A DNA stretch of 64,000 nt from Marsupella aquatica. Its lineage: Eukaryota; Marchantiophyta. The stretch covers positions 496,001 through 560,000 of the forward strand of contig OZ316897.1 in assembly GCA_973895155.1 (NCBI GenBank), written 5' to 3'. Below the pieces are notes generated by a model. That model was not told the origin of the DNA. It worked only from the letters and a program-made list of their open reading frames with translations, and ran no database searches. Shown piece after piece: positions 1-12,641 of this stretch (its first letter is position 1; the number at the start of each line of letters is the position of its first letter). The position numbers and the translations under genes are program-made.

Positions 1-1581
1 TCACAAAGTAAAACCGGCTACAACGGACTGAAAACCGGCTAGAATGGACAGATTCCCTACTGTAGCCGGTGTGCACTTATGTACAGGTCACAATCTGAAC
101 GGAATTGTAACAAGTGTTATGTCAGCTTTTCCTGATTATCGCTTTGGTCAATTGGGGTTCTCAAAGTTCACAAGGGCTTTTTGACAAAGTGCTTGGTCCA
201 TCCGGGCTAGCCAGTCCATCCAAGCAAAAAGTGTAAAATAATTTTTAAAAACCATGTTCTTTGTTTTTTGACAAATCACAACACAATTTAGCATTCACTG
301 ATAGCAAATGCACTCAATTATAGGTAACTAAGGATGTTGAATATTTAATCTGACTGGCTAGTAGACAAATTAAGGGTGAATACAAAATAGAATCCATGTA
401 TCATATCTGACCAAAGAATTTGGGTTTGAAAAGTTCTCATCATAGCATGTTAAACCCAATCCATATACTTAGTTGTTTGGAAAGCTTTCATTGATCTGTC
501 ACGAGCCCAAAAATATTGAAAATTGACTTAGATACGGTCAAATTAGTGGCAAACAAGACTGGCAGGAAGCAAGGTGCACAATAGGATTGTTGCCCTGGAG
601 AAGGAAAGCCCCTTTTAAATTTGTATTACAAGGTACAAAACTTGTCTTCTAAAATAATGGTAGCACTTATCTTCTTGACATGCTGCTGTTTTAAGTTTTG
701 TGGCTTTGGTTGAGGCCTTTGTAGCAAAGCCATGTTGTGATGAAAACAGCTCCAATATAAATCTCAGTCTGTGTAGTTCATTATTTGAAACACGCATGGT
801 CTGTGATCAAAGAACCAGTTCATTTGTGAACTCAATCATATATATATTTGTGAATTTGTACATATGTATATATCATACATATATACAAGGCCAAAGTACA
901 AAGGCAACAAACCTAGCTGGAGACATGGTCCCAATGGCCAAAAACCCAATAAAGGGGGGAAAGGGTGAAGACCCAAAGGAGACCAAAGAGGCCCCACCAC
1001 AATCCTAAGGGTCCCAGGCACCACAGACGAACAAAAAGCCTTGTACAGGAAAGAATTAAGTGCTGAGTTGAGTCATTTGGTGCAGCAGTAGCATTCAATT
1101 TCCTGGGTGATGATTCAAGAGAGTCAGAGTAGTTGGTAGTGTCAGTTTCCTCAGTAGACAAAAGTGCAGCTCGGTCCTCCCACCAAGTTGATGTCAGCCT
1201 CATTCAACTTTAAGCATAAGTTTACCCAACTCACCCTTCAGGCTTGTCAAGTGCACTATAGTTATAGGAAACTTTTGGTAAGAAAATTATAGAGTATGAG
1301 CTTCCACAAACATGTCACATTAGAGTTTTCCCTAAAGTGCCAGAAGGCAGGTGAGTCGTCCCTCATTCTGACTTGGGTTCAGGGTGAGTTAAGGTTCCAA
1401 CCTGATATGATTGAACTGCAGCATGTTGGATGATGGGGTCAAATTGCACAAATTGTTCAATGATGGGGTCAAATTGCACCATAAACCCTAAGTCACCTAG
1501 AGTTCTTGTGTTCTACTTCATGAGCTCCCAAACATTGTGAGCTGCCACAGACGTCACAGGTTGCCATGGATTTTAGAGTCA
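1..1581. other. No gene recognised; AT-rich intergenic sequence
   Basis: No open frame here has a recognisable domain. Visible structure is limited to a TA-rich alternating tract around 838-890 and a short direct repeat of the phrase gatggggtcaaattgcac at about 1432-1478. I see no RNA gene. Confidence 0.6.
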
Positions 1582-1738
1582 GGAGCTTCATTGAATTGAT
1601 TGAAGTTTACTTTTGGGATTGACAGTATTGGTGAACTGATGTGTATTCCAGTTGACAGGAGCTTCATTCAATTGATTCAAGTTTACTTTTGGGACTAACA
1701 GTATTGGTGAGAGCTTCATTGAATTGATTGAAGTTTCC
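1582..1738. repeat. Three degenerate direct repeats at the LINE 3' boundary
   Basis: A unit of about 50 bp beginning gagcttcattgaattgatt occurs three times. The second copy has two base changes, and the third is cut off where LINE-derived coding sequence begins near 1739. Each unit carries a near-palindrome (cttcattgaattgattgaag). The repeats sit exactly where the 3' tail of the minus-strand LINE would be expected, and there is no poly(A). Confidence 0.6.
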
Positions 1739-4224
1739 AGATGTGCCAGCAGAGAATAGCCCTGAGTAGATGCCAGAGTTTTGCTGGGATGTCCCACGTT
1801 TCCGGAAGTGCAGCCCCGACAAAGATGTAAACAGGTTGGAGCAAGACCTGGCCTCCCTGAGTGAAAGCGCATTGTTGAAGTGTGTCTTGTGCCCATCTCC
1901 AAACCACTTGTGACACTGGGCACTCAAAGATACAGTGAACAATATCTTCGTGTTGGTTCACCTCGCATCTGGTGCACCAGGTAAGCGGATCAATGGGTGG
2001 TAAACGAGGGAATCTCCAGTGTTGTGAGGCCGGGATACGATAAATTAACTGCCACAGATAGCAGTTCTCTCGAGCAACACGAAAGGGAAGCCAGGTGCGA
2101 GTCCAGAGGGTTTCAGGATCAGGGATCCAGTTCAACCTAAGCGCCCACTTATGTATGGCCTTGTGTAAAATTCCGGGGGATTGGCCTTGAATTATCCTGA
2201 GGTGTGCGGTGGACGTATTCAGGAACGGAAGTCCATCCTTCCATTCATACTGGAGCAGAGGTGCAAGATGACCAGTGGGCCTCCCGATGCGAAGTTGATG
2301 TGCAGCCTGGACGCCCTGCTTTTGATCAAAACCCTGTGCAGGAGTGCTTCAGGAGGCGGAGCAAAAGTGTCTAGTTTGTGGAGACGATTGTTGATCACCT
2401 GGAACGTTCGTTTTGGGGCTTTGGTATCCTGGGCAAATTGCCATTGCGTTGTGATGTGCTGCCTCAAAGTAATAAACTCCCAAATGTACAGGTTTCCATC
2501 CGAGAGCCATGCTTCCATGAAGATGGGGAGTCGTTCGGTAGGGTCACTATGGAGTTCCGGGACACTCTTGAGATTGGCAAGCAATTTGCAATAAGCCCGA
2601 GCACAATTATGGGGTAAGATTGCGCTCGGCCCGTCCTCCCACCTCCGGAAGGTGCCCCGTGTATCAAGGATGTCCTGCATCAAGTTGAAACCTGCCCTCT
2701 TAATTCGTCTCTGCGGGTTGCTATGGCACTTCGCCCCGATGGAGTTGATGTGATTGAGATGAGGTCTCCAGAGGGGGAGGTGCCCCCATCCTTCCAAGTG
2801 ATCCGGGGGTGTGGGCCGCAAATGCTGCTTGACAACGTTCCAGGCAGTGCAGACATTGACCCAAACACGCGAGCCGCCCTGTGGAAGGGTGTGGCAGTGT
2901 GTAAACGCCCACGTGTAGTCATCAGCCCCCCATTTTTGCATAGAAAGTGCTTAATTTGGGCTTGTAGAATGTGTCTCAGAGGATGGTCCCCTTCAGCCAA
3001 AGCCCAGATGATGAAGCTCCCAGCCAAAGCTCTGAATTTCGCCACCAGGGAGATCAGGCCGAGTCCCCCTTGGCTCCTGGGTTTGGTGATAGTGGCAAAT
3101 TCAACCCGAGCCCTAGCCTTTGTGTTTTGCCCCGCCCACACGAATGCTGTGATTTTCTTCTGCAAGCTATCTAATGTGCTTAGCTGCCCTGCCCAGACTG
3201 TAAGGGAGAACCACAAAGTGCTTAAAACCAGGTGATTTGCAACTGTAGCCCGGGCAATCAGCGAACCTGAGGTCTTACGAACTTGATCCAGTTTCGATTC
3301 CAGCCGTTCAGAGAGATTACGGACCAATTGTTGTTCCAAAATCTGCTGTGCTAGAGGTATGCCGAGGAGCTTAGTGGCGCTAGATTCATCTTCCCACTGC
3401 CATGGCAGCCGATGAAATTCAATAGGGATCCGTCTTGGCAAAATGTAGGCAGCCTTGGTTTTCTCCCAAGCACAAAACAGGCCAGATGCCATGCCAAAGT
3501 GGTCAAGCACCAACTTGCTCCTGTCCACAAATTGCATCGCTGCCCGAATGAGTAATGCTATTTAATCATCTGCAAACAAGTTGTGGACATTATGGACAGC
3601 CAAGTGTTGTATGTCAACCCCTTGGATGGAGCCCCTGCTGTCTTCTCTGCTCAAAATACAGCTGAGGGAGTCGATCGCGATGAGAAAAAGCAGAGGGGAC
3701 AAGGGACAGCCCTGTCTCATTGACCGAGCAAGCTTAAAAGATGAAGTCATCCTCCCATTGATCAGTACTGCCGAGGATGCAGAGGCATGAGATGCCTTCA
3801 AGAAACGCGTGAGAAGCCCAGCAAACCCCGTCTTCTCAAGGATTGCAAGCAAGAAATGCCATTCAAGCTTATTGAAGGCCTTGATGACGTCCAATTTAAG
3901 AAGAATGTAGTCCATCCCGGTATTCTTAGCGTGGTGTAGTGTCTCGTTGAGGAGCATAAGAGAATGATGAATGTTACGCCCGGGAAGGAAGGCAAATTGT
4001 TGGGGTGAAATGAATCGTTGCAGAATCGGGATGAGCCTCAATTGAAAGGCCTTTGCGCCAATCTTGTGTGCAGCATTCAACAACGTGATGGAGTGCTTAT
4101 TTGTTAAGGCCCTTTGATCGTCCTTCTTTGGTAGGAGGACGATGAGTCCTCTGGTGGTCACTGGAGAGAAATTCTCATCATCCAATCTCAATTGAAGTTC
4201 TAATTTTATTTTAACCCACTTCAT
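1716..4224 (-). pseudogene. Degenerate LINE (L1-type) reverse transcriptase ORF2 fragment
   Basis: This is the C-terminal two thirds of a plant L1-type non-LTR retrotransposon polyprotein. From upstream to downstream on the minus strand one sees reverse-transcriptase blocks (LPKKDD, FLPGRNIHHSLML, LLKLDVIKAFNKLEWHFL, SMRQGCPLSPLLFLIAIDSL, and the catalytic box FADD near 3562). A thumb/connection region follows (WAGQNTKARARV, GGLGL), and then a zf-RVT segment (YRIPASQHWRFP, CTRCEVNQHEDIVHCIFECP) ending near 1739. The frame breaks at a TAA directly after FADD (3559-3561), at a frameshift between about 2680 and 2940, and at another between about 2135 and 2220. The endonuclease domain and the start of RT are missing beyond 4224, which fits 5' truncation. 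The element cannot be functional. Confidence 0.9.
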
Positions 4225-7200
4225 CTTAGTTATAGTTCACAATTCAAACTTTCAGCTCAATGTGAATGGGGATTGCATGTTTGTTTTTGCTTTGTTTCAT
4301 CTACTTTTTTTGTCTACACTTTGTTTTTGTATACACTTCTCTGCATATTGTTCCATCGATTGCTGTGGAGGCATCTTTCTGATCTGTGAGAGTACTGCTC
4401 AGTAGCATCGCTTTACGAGAGGTGAGTTGCTGCATTGTATTGCAAAGAAGTGCGATTCGTAAGTAAGGTTCTGCGTGGTGTTCTGCGTGGTGCTAAGTTC
4501 AAAGCTCAGCTCAAGGCTCAGTTCAAGGTCTTCAATGTCAGTTATACGTCAATGTGGTTCGTCAGATTATCGAGGATTTTTGCGAGTACTTCATGGTAGT
4601 TACACTTCTAGGTCATCTCTGCTCGTTCCAAACTTACGACATTTGTCATTAGTTCTCCAATGTTTGTTCTTATGAACCTGGAACAACTCGACGGGCGCAT
4701 TATGAGAGTCGAATGTACTCAGTGAGCTAGCGCAATCAAACGAAACAAAAGGCAGTGGATGAGCAGTCATGCCATACAATGTGGTTTAGTGTAGTTGATC
4801 GACACAACCACCGGTAGAATGAGCAATCATAAGCCCTAAACCCCAAACCAACAGACTTACGAGTCTGGTATGATCACGAACGACCAGGAACTGTCATGGT
4901 CATCTAACAATGAGTCTTTCGAATAAATTTGTTAGCTTATATACCCAAAGAACATGGGCGTGTGATGATCGTCCCCCAACCTAGGAATGAAAAGGTTTCA
5001 TCCAAAGTCAAATACGAACAGAAAATGGAATAATATACAAAAGCTACTATCAGATCACATCCATAGATGCTGTCAGCAAAACTTTTGAGTTTTATGTATG
5101 CCCCAAATGAATCAGCCGCGCACAGAGTCGCACCTGGGATTAACGAGAGGCAATGTAATTATCGTACACTTGATGGTTTTACACAGCATTATCTTCACGG
5201 GACCAGAGTAGAAACAGAAAACCCACCAGCGCTCAACTCGCCAGACACTCACGAACTGATTAAGACCTCAGAAGAGGTTAATCGTCACAGAAATGCAAGG
5301 GGATTGTCGGGTAGGTTCTCCTTGCTAAGCAAGGGCTCGGCACCCTTGCAACATTGGACGGTATGTTTTTCATCATAGGTCGTACATGGTTCTAAAGCTT
5401 AATCGAGTAAAATCAAGTAAACATCTCAACGACAACGAGCACATGGCAGACGGAATCCAGAGGAAGATTCGTCATCACAGATATGCAACGAGATGGTTGC
5501 CGTTACTACAGAGGAAGAGCTCGGCAACCTGGAACAAGCAGGACCTTGAAACCTGAAAAAGCGGCCATATGAAAGCGTAGACAACGATCCGAAGACACAA
5601 CAACAGCAGCGAAATCTAAAACAGCGTTCTCTCCTCCAACGAATCACGAATCCAGCTTCCACAAAGCAATGGACGTCGCTCGTTCCATCGCAACAATAGT
5701 ATTCCTCCTCATCTACGTTGCAGATAAAAGATCTCTCTCTAGAAAACCTCAGCGGACCCTTGTAGAAATTTGTGAGAGACAGAATGCGGGCTTCAGTCTT
5801 CTCCTCTTCGCACCTGTGTCACTCGCAAGATCTTATAGCGGGTTCGGCAGGCGGACTAAGATTGGGATGATTACAGTCTTCAATCTACAGAACGGCTCCA
5901 GAACCCTAAACTTTTATTTCCTTCGCGGTCACCTCCGCCATCGTTTCTTTTCGGAGCACCGTGTCCAAGGCACCCAAATGAGCCCCTAACCCATTGGAGA
6001 CGACCCTCACGATCGAGGCTAAACAATGAGATTAGCATTGATTAGCCTCATACCTGGTTGCCCTGGTTGCCCACTATTCAGGTTTGGACTGACAGACATG
6101 TTGTCCGACACGACAACTTGTCATTTGTTGGTTCCACAAGGAGTCAAATGTCACATATTTGCTGATAGTCCCCAACCGGTTGGAATAGGCTGGGGTTGGT
6201 CCGGGACTGGTTGGGGCCCCGGGATGACCAGGTGTGACACATGTCCGATGTTGGGGTCCAGACCACTCATTTTTCGGACAAGTCCAAACTTTGGTATAAG
6301 GTTAAATACCTTGAGGGAACCACTTTGGACACCAACTGCCCCTAGGCTAGGTGGTAGAGAAGCTCATTGAGATGAGGTGTATGTTTTTGTCATTCACCTA
6401 CCTGACCGAAAAGTGAGGATCATTCACCCTCTAATTACACTTAGAAAAAGTGTAAGTATGAAAAAAAGATGGGCAGTGGGCAGCTCATTATGAGCCTCAA
6501 AGTTGTCTTTTGTCATGAATCTAAACCCTATACAAGGAGCCCTCTAAATTGGTGGTTAGGCAATTGATGGTGGATTTTATTTTATATATTTTTTCATTGG
6601 AAGATATTTTTGAATTCCATTCATTCACAACAACATAACACAACAGGGCGTCCAAAGGGTAACTCCAGAATGGTGGATGCTTTCCTCAAGAGAAAGGGTC
6701 CCAAACTATAATTAATCAAAGCACAGAAACGTCTCCACAGTTGCCATCAGTTGCCTAACCCCAATTTAAAGGGGCTCAATGTGGGTGAGGCCAAACTAAA
6801 CCTGCCTTCCTCAGCTGTTCCCTAACCCAGAAACTGGTCATAGCCTAGGAGTCACCGTGTTGGCCATGGGCTCCAGAGTGTTGGTTTTGATTGCAAATTA
6901 TTATTTTTAATTAAGTTACCCCAAAACTGCATAAACTTCTCAAGTTGGCCCCAACACTACTTTGACTAGTAAGATGCCCTCATACATTAATCTTAGCCCT
7001 ACTTTCTAACTATTTGAGGTGTTTATGGCCACGTGATTGCTTGCAAGGGGCAATATAGTGATTTGGTTAGTTTAGGTGGCATACTGAAAAAGTGGGTGCA
7101 CTTTATTAATTAGTTTAAATGGTATATTGCTGCCCAAGTGGTGTCCTGGCTAGGAGCAAATCCTACGCTTTTCTGGTAACTAAGCTATGAATCTTCATGT

Positions 7201-8771
7201 AAACTAGGACATCCCAGGACACTTGGGGCACTCACCTCCTTGCCCAAGGGCACTAAAACAGAAAATATGCCTAAGTGCTTCAAATCCGCACAATTCAAGG
7301 CATGGTTTGTTGAACAGTCATAAAAAACTTAGATGGCCCAAATTGTCTCCAGTTTTTAGATCTGAAATTGAATTGAGGATTTCAATAAGTTGAGCTCTAA
7401 ACTAGCAACCTGGGGCTGACCCAACACGTTATGGTTGGAAAGTCTAATTCTACACAATTACTTCTTCAACTCCATAGGATACCATCATAAATGTAGATTA
7501 ATTTCCTCAACTCTGGGATGAGGCCAATCTCCAAACAGGAACAAATCAACAAAAGAATCCTGGAAGACACATGTTTCTACACCCATCATAAATGGCCTCG
7601 TTTGGGAATTTGAGTATTGAAAGAACACCTTACGCTAAACAAGGTGTGAATTTTGAGTTTTTGTTACTGACTCTTCGTTTCTATCACCATTTCGATGATA
7701 AATTGCGAGTGTACAAGATTGAATATCACTCTGCTTCGTGTGGGTGCAAGACAGGATATAACGATTGATCTCAACAGATTAGATTGGTTTTCAGCAAACT
7801 CAAGGAGTCTCAAGCACAGTCATGTCAAAGCACTCTGCGGAGACGTTTAAAGAGCAATCTCTCTCTCACACCCGGCCAGAATTCACCACCTTGTTCCCTC
7901 TTCAGAGCCAACAAAGTTCATGGATGTAGATTTGTAGGATTCTCCCTCAAAGACCCATCCAACTTTTGCCCGCATTGCTTCTATTATTGTAGCCAAAACT
8001 TTCCCGCTTTTCCCGTGAACTTCAGAATCCATATTCGACATAAGACTCTGATAACAGCTTTCGAATTGTCGTAAATTGAAACTTTGCCGAATATGAGATA
8101 GTTTGGCCCTCATACAGGACCGCCACGCACTTGCCTACCCACGCACGAAGTCCCTTGCTTTCACTTCACAAAAGTGACAATTAAAAAAGTCTTTACCTAT
8201 CAAATCTTATCTTACAGTGCTAACATAGCTGACAGTAACCCCACAAAGCCGGATTGCAAACATAGCTGCATGTGGAGGTATAAATGATAAAGAAACCGGA
8301 GAGCAAAACCTGAATAGACATCCAACATCAAATCTTCTTCCGATGTCCAGCAATTATATCAGAATGCCTGATCAAGCTGAACGGTCGATCCTAAAAAATT
8401 CAATTGATTAAATTTGTTAATGAGGAGCGATTACTACAACCACCACCAGGTGAACACACTTGAGTTTCCCTAGAATGCTACTCGATACCAGTTATGCTGG
8501 CAAAATTGGTTTTTCTTCACAGCGGAGGCCCAGAAGCAGAACTACCTCCAAGACTCCTTCAATTGAGAAGAGGCAGAGTCCGGCTTTCAAACTAGCCCAG
8601 TGAGAAGGTAAAGAGACTTATGTGCGGTATTATCTCACTGTACTCTCTATTCTACAGAGCATACTTCATATAAGGTCTCCACCCACACGCTCGTGCAGAG
8701 AATCAGCTGAATTCTGCCCTTCGAAACAATGAAATTTCCTTTGTACAAAACGCGTGCCTGTCAAAATCCGT
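4225..8771. other. Gene-poor intergenic stretch
   Basis: No open frame resembles a known protein; the longest are about 100 codons and of random composition. A GC-richer patch at 6170-6310 is rich in ggggt/ccggg words and contains a phrase (ggtccagacc, ctcattt, ggacaagtccaaa) that recurs near 17978-18020, so it is probably part of a dispersed repeat. 5400-5800 and 7700-8110 have weak frames on both strands with no support. Confidence 0.5.
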
Positions 8772-8860
8772 CACTAAGAAGACCGTCAAAAACGTTGCGA
8801 CAAGATTCTAATTTTGGTATCAACGATTAGTCAGGTCGCAACGTGATTAGTCTTGTAGTG
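8772..8860. mobile_element. Miniature CACTA-like inverted-repeat element (MITE)
   Basis: The segment starts CACTAAGAAGACCGTC and ends GATTAGTCTTGTAGTG, so it has the CACTA...TAGTG termini of the En/Spm (CACTA) superfamily. An inner perfect inverted repeat, acgttgcgac / gtcgcaacgt, lies at 8792-8801 and 8835-8844. Read from the minus strand it begins CACTACAAGACTAATC, which resembles common plant CACTA ends. At 89 bp it has no coding capacity and would depend on a transposase in trans. I see no clean 3 bp target duplication (flanks cgt and agt), which lowers confidence. Confidence 0.5.
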
Positions 8861-9043
8861 AGTGGACTCCAGTGATCATCCCCTCAAGGTTCTTTTCGTT
8901 GATACCAAACGACAGCAGTTGGACGTCTTCCTGCCAGAGATTGACCATTTCTGCTGGTAGTGTTCAACATACCGAGGAAAAACTACACCAGAACAAGTGT
9001 TGATGATAATGTACAACATATGTATCAACCTATTTACCATATC

Positions 9044-11731
9044 CTAAGTGCCTACATACGGACCCCGACTTGCAGTGGGCGCACCGTATGAATATCTCCA
9101 TTGATTACAGGCTCCACAGTTCGTCAACAACTCATCATTTTTCAAAGTGCAAAATTTGCAGGTCCAAGACTTTGAATCCTTCGTCACCTCTTGCATTCTA
9201 AGAGTTGCACATGCTTCACACGTCACCGACAATGGCTGAAATAGGACAAACAACACAGATTAGTACTCGAAGAGAATGCCCAGAAACAAATGTATGGCAA
9301 AAACAATTTAAGCCAACCAAGCCATAGACTTTAATCAAGCAAGATTTGAAACACAATCTGGGATGGAATTTTCCACACGATTCACCTAGTTACTATTGCT
9401 CCAATATAGACTCAGTGTACAAGAATGTTTATTTCAGATCGAATCCAGCACACTTACTTGATTCAGTAAAGTGCAAACGTGACACTCCCATAAAGAAGCC
9501 TCTTGGGATGCTGGTCCTTGACCATCACCGATATGAATCGGATTACTCTGACTGCCACCAACATCAAAACCTGCACGTCCCCTGCTACCTGTCACTGATT
9601 GCTCCCCTAGTACCAACCCTCCAAAGGAACCATTAGCCGTTCTGTTCGAGGAGCTGACATCACCACCCATTATCCGTCCTGAGCCTGTTCCTTCCAAAGC
9701 ACTGCCCTGAGAATTTTCTCGTAAACCACGATTTTCTTTAGTAGATGAGCTATTCAAGTTTACTCCAGCTTTGTCCTTTGACCCACTGGATGCTTCCCTC
9801 TCTCGAGCTTTGTCCAAGCCATCCTCGCCAGCAGTTACGGGTGCAGCACACCACAGATCGTCCCTCATTCGCCTCTCTGCTGCCATAGCGGCAGCTTGCA
9901 CAGGGCTCAACGCATTCATGATATCACTGTCGCCGCCCAGACGGCGTGGACCGGAGGGCATTGTTGCCCCCATTTTTGCGCGTTTCTCAGCAGCAGCCAG
10001 AGCCACTTGGCGAAGAGTAGTGGGTGGAGGATTGTGTCGGAACCCTCCAAGTCGATACCCACGGGCATCAAATCCTTGTCCTGTCCCTTTGATACCTTTG
10101 ATCATCAGCTCTTCGCATTCCTGCATGTAAGAATCCAAATTCAATACCTCGCTTACAGCTGGAGACGAAACGCAAATCTAACTGGCTACAACACTGACCT
10201 TTCAGACCACTAATCTCAACTCAAATTACCTTTTTTAGTTCATCCAGAAGCTTATAAAAGGCAGCATCATGAGGTCCACACTGAATGTGGGTCAATTCAT
10301 GGAGCATTGTTCCGAGTGTTTCCTCGTACTCGAACAACTGAGGGTCGCTCCGATGTCTCCTCAGTCGAATCCGAATCTCACGCCCGCCATCTATGTTCAA
10401 TCCCAATAAAGAGGGATTTTGGGGACTGCAACCCATTCCAAGCAACTCGATGAGTAGAGCAATACGTATTAGCGCATTCAAAAGACAGCATGCAGTTCCG
10501 ATGCAACCTCCGGACGACACACACTGACAAGCTGGGGTACAGTGACTCCCGTTAGTCCTGGATTTCCTCCTTTTGTTCATTTATGACTCAGGCAACGTTA
10601 CCTCGCGTTGTCTGTTCCTATAACCGAAAACCCTAGACATCACCTAAAATTCCATGAAGGGAAACTTTAAACTAGGATCTTGTAGAACGACTTGGTTCCG
10701 ATAGTTCGAATCGTTTCTACATGAAACTCTAGGACCATGTTCAAGACTTGTAGTGCGTCTGAGTCCACAACCATGGGTGCTTTCATAGCCATGGGGTGAG
10801 GTAAGACCAGACTGCACCTTCAATTTTGCACGAGTAACACCTTCTCTTTCTTCCCTGTCAGCTATCACTGCGGTTGATAGGGGGCTGTGTGTGCAACCTA
10901 CATCCTAAAAATTCCCATGAATTTCACTAATTATCTCTAGTACGTAAATAAGCCAAAGAGAACACGCTAAAACAGACTCGATTTCCACCTCCATGACAGA
11001 TTACACGCATTGAACGACCTCTGGCTTACGGGATCAGAAATACACAAAGAGACCGCTCATACACCTCTAGCAGCTGCCTTAGTGAACCACTCTCTGTACA
11101 GTACGGAGTCTCCTAAGCAGGTGTCCCTTAACACCTGAGAGATTCGTCAGAAATCCCAAAGAGGGTACTTGCAAGCTTCCTAAAATTAACGTAGGTTTTT
11201 CTTGTTGAAATATTCTGATTTGATTTTTTCTTTTCTTCATTAAAGCAGTTTAGATCGGTTCGAAATGTAAGGCCAAGGATCCCCGACAGAATACCGAACG
11301 CCTCGGCAAAACAGACCATACAAAGCTTGTAAGGAAATCCGACCAATGAGGAAGAGAAAGGCTCCACAGTAGCATGCGACCAAAAATCAGATGTGAGGGG
11401 TAGAGGAAGAACGTGACAGAGAACCTTCGCCAAAACCATTAAAACAAGTTTTTCAAACAACAAAAAGAACAAGCACAAGCTCACCAAACAGGACAACTAA
11501 CTTCCACACACAATGTCAAAACGCTGGTGCACTGAATCGTGGCCAAACTCAGAAAGCGTACCAAAATTCAGAGAGGAGCGGCACTTTCCACTTGCGCTTG
11601 CGCATAATTGGCTGAACCTGCTTTGCGACATCCTCCAACAGCTTGCGGGCATCGCCATCTCTCGCCAACCCTAACGTTTTAATTTCCCATACTTTACACA
11701 AGTCCCCCCCGTCGATCGAAGCGATCGGCAT
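9044..11731 (-). CDS. WSS1: WSS1/SPRTN-like WLM-domain metalloprotease with two RanBP2-type zinc fingers (four exons)
   Basis: The likely role is a nuclear DNA-dependent protease that removes DNA-protein crosslinks and SUMO conjugates, as known for yeast Wss1. I read four exons on the minus strand: 11731-11562, 10425-10230, 10120-9458 and 9235-9044. All introns are GT-AG (1136, 109 and 222 bp), and the sum is 1221 nt, exactly 406 codons plus stop. Exon 1 gives KVWEIKTL and KQVQPIMRKRKWKVPLLSEF. The split Cys codon across intron 1 gives EFCPQNPSLLGLN, the expected WLM reading. The zinc-binding motif is HELTH at residues 99-103, with a third ligand in GPHD (His109). ECEELMIKGIKGTGQGFD and a conserved AAAEKRAKMGA segment follow. 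Zinc finger 1 (W333, C335, C338, C349, C352) is split by intron 3; finger 2 is W367, C369, C372, C383, C386. Length and domain order match plant WLM proteins. Start chosen at the first Met before KVWEIK. Confidence 0.9.
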
Positions 11732-12290
11732 GACTCCCTGGCCTCCTGCAGTGTCCTATCTCATACAATTCACTCAAGACTCGAAATCTTCCTCGCACAG
11801 ACTGACGCACTCAATCCAGCAAAGCTTGTAGAGAAAAATCCTCCCCAGTCGATTCAAACGTGAGAAAATTCCTTGCTCCGAAACACGACTTCAAAATCCA
11901 GTCCGTCAGTCGAGCCGTCGTGAATCGTTACAGCAGTAGCGGCACACTTTACTCCTCTTCGTTACGACCGCATTCTCGTCCTCCTCCTGCACACATTGAT
12001 ATATACCCGCGACAAACTCCTCATCGGGTTTGGAGTCTGGAGAGCTAATCCCACTGAGAAAGTAGACCCGGCGAACAATGACGAGAGCTCTAAAAGACGC
12101 AGCGGCAATGGCAATGAAGCTCCTGTAGAGGAATGATCGAGAATGTCACTCATGTGCAGGGGAGGAACGAAAGACAACACGAACCTCCCTCGCATTCTTC
12201 GTCGTGGACCTCTTCAGAAACACGCGACGTGAAGTAAAAGGTGCGCGAGACTGTTGTTGTTCGTGTAGACTTTCCACAGGTTGCGTCACC

Positions 12291-12641
12291 AAAACGCTTC
12301 CTTTCATTGTCCCTTTGGTCAGTTGGCCAGAGGATGAGCCTAGAACCGAGAGGTCCTAGGTTCAATCCTCCCTCCACACATAAGGGGTGTGGAGGGTATG
12401 TGTGTGTGTGGGTGGGGTGTAGTGGTGGGAGTATTGATTATCTCCTCAGCCCTGGTTGCCCACTTTGGGTTCTGGTTTAATTCTCTCTCCCTCCTGGTCT
12501 GGGTCCCTGTCGGATCCTTGGGTATTGTCCCCTTGTGGCTGCCCTACATAGAACTGCATGCTCCAAAGCAGGACGTCTATCCTCTGTTGGATGGGCCTGC
12601 TTTCGGTTTTCAAGGCAAAAAAAAAAAACGCTTCCTTTCAT
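12291..12641 (+). mobile_element. tRNA-derived SINE, copy 1, with target-site duplication
   Basis: A pol III type-2 promoter is visible: A box TGGTCAGTTGG (12316-12326) and B box GGTTCAATCC (12359-12368). The body of about 300 bp ends in a run of A at 12617-12628. The flanks carry the target duplication aaaacgcttcctttcat at 12291-12307 and again at 12625-12641 (its A's merge with the tail). A near-identical copy lies at 33283-33622. It sits about 560 bp upstream of the WLM protease start codon, so it may lie in that gene's promoter region. There is no protein-coding capacity, and movement would need LINE machinery. Confidence 0.9.

Noticed and set aside
913-1203. Minus-strand open frame of 96 codons, Trp/Gly/Leu-rich
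   Set aside because: Composition follows the purine-rich opposite strand (accaaagaggcccc); no domain, start context or exon support.
5067-6370. Four open frames of 78-114 codons on both strands
   Set aside because: No recognisable motif, overlapping opposite-strand frames, and no splice-consistent linkage.
7883-8113. Overlapping plus- and minus-strand frames near 7.8-8.1 kb
   Set aside because: Mutually shadowing frames with no similarity to known proteins.
12308-12376. Possible tRNA gene
   Set aside because: A and B boxes are good, but there is no acceptor stem and the unit is a SINE head with target duplications; the same holds for 33299-33370.
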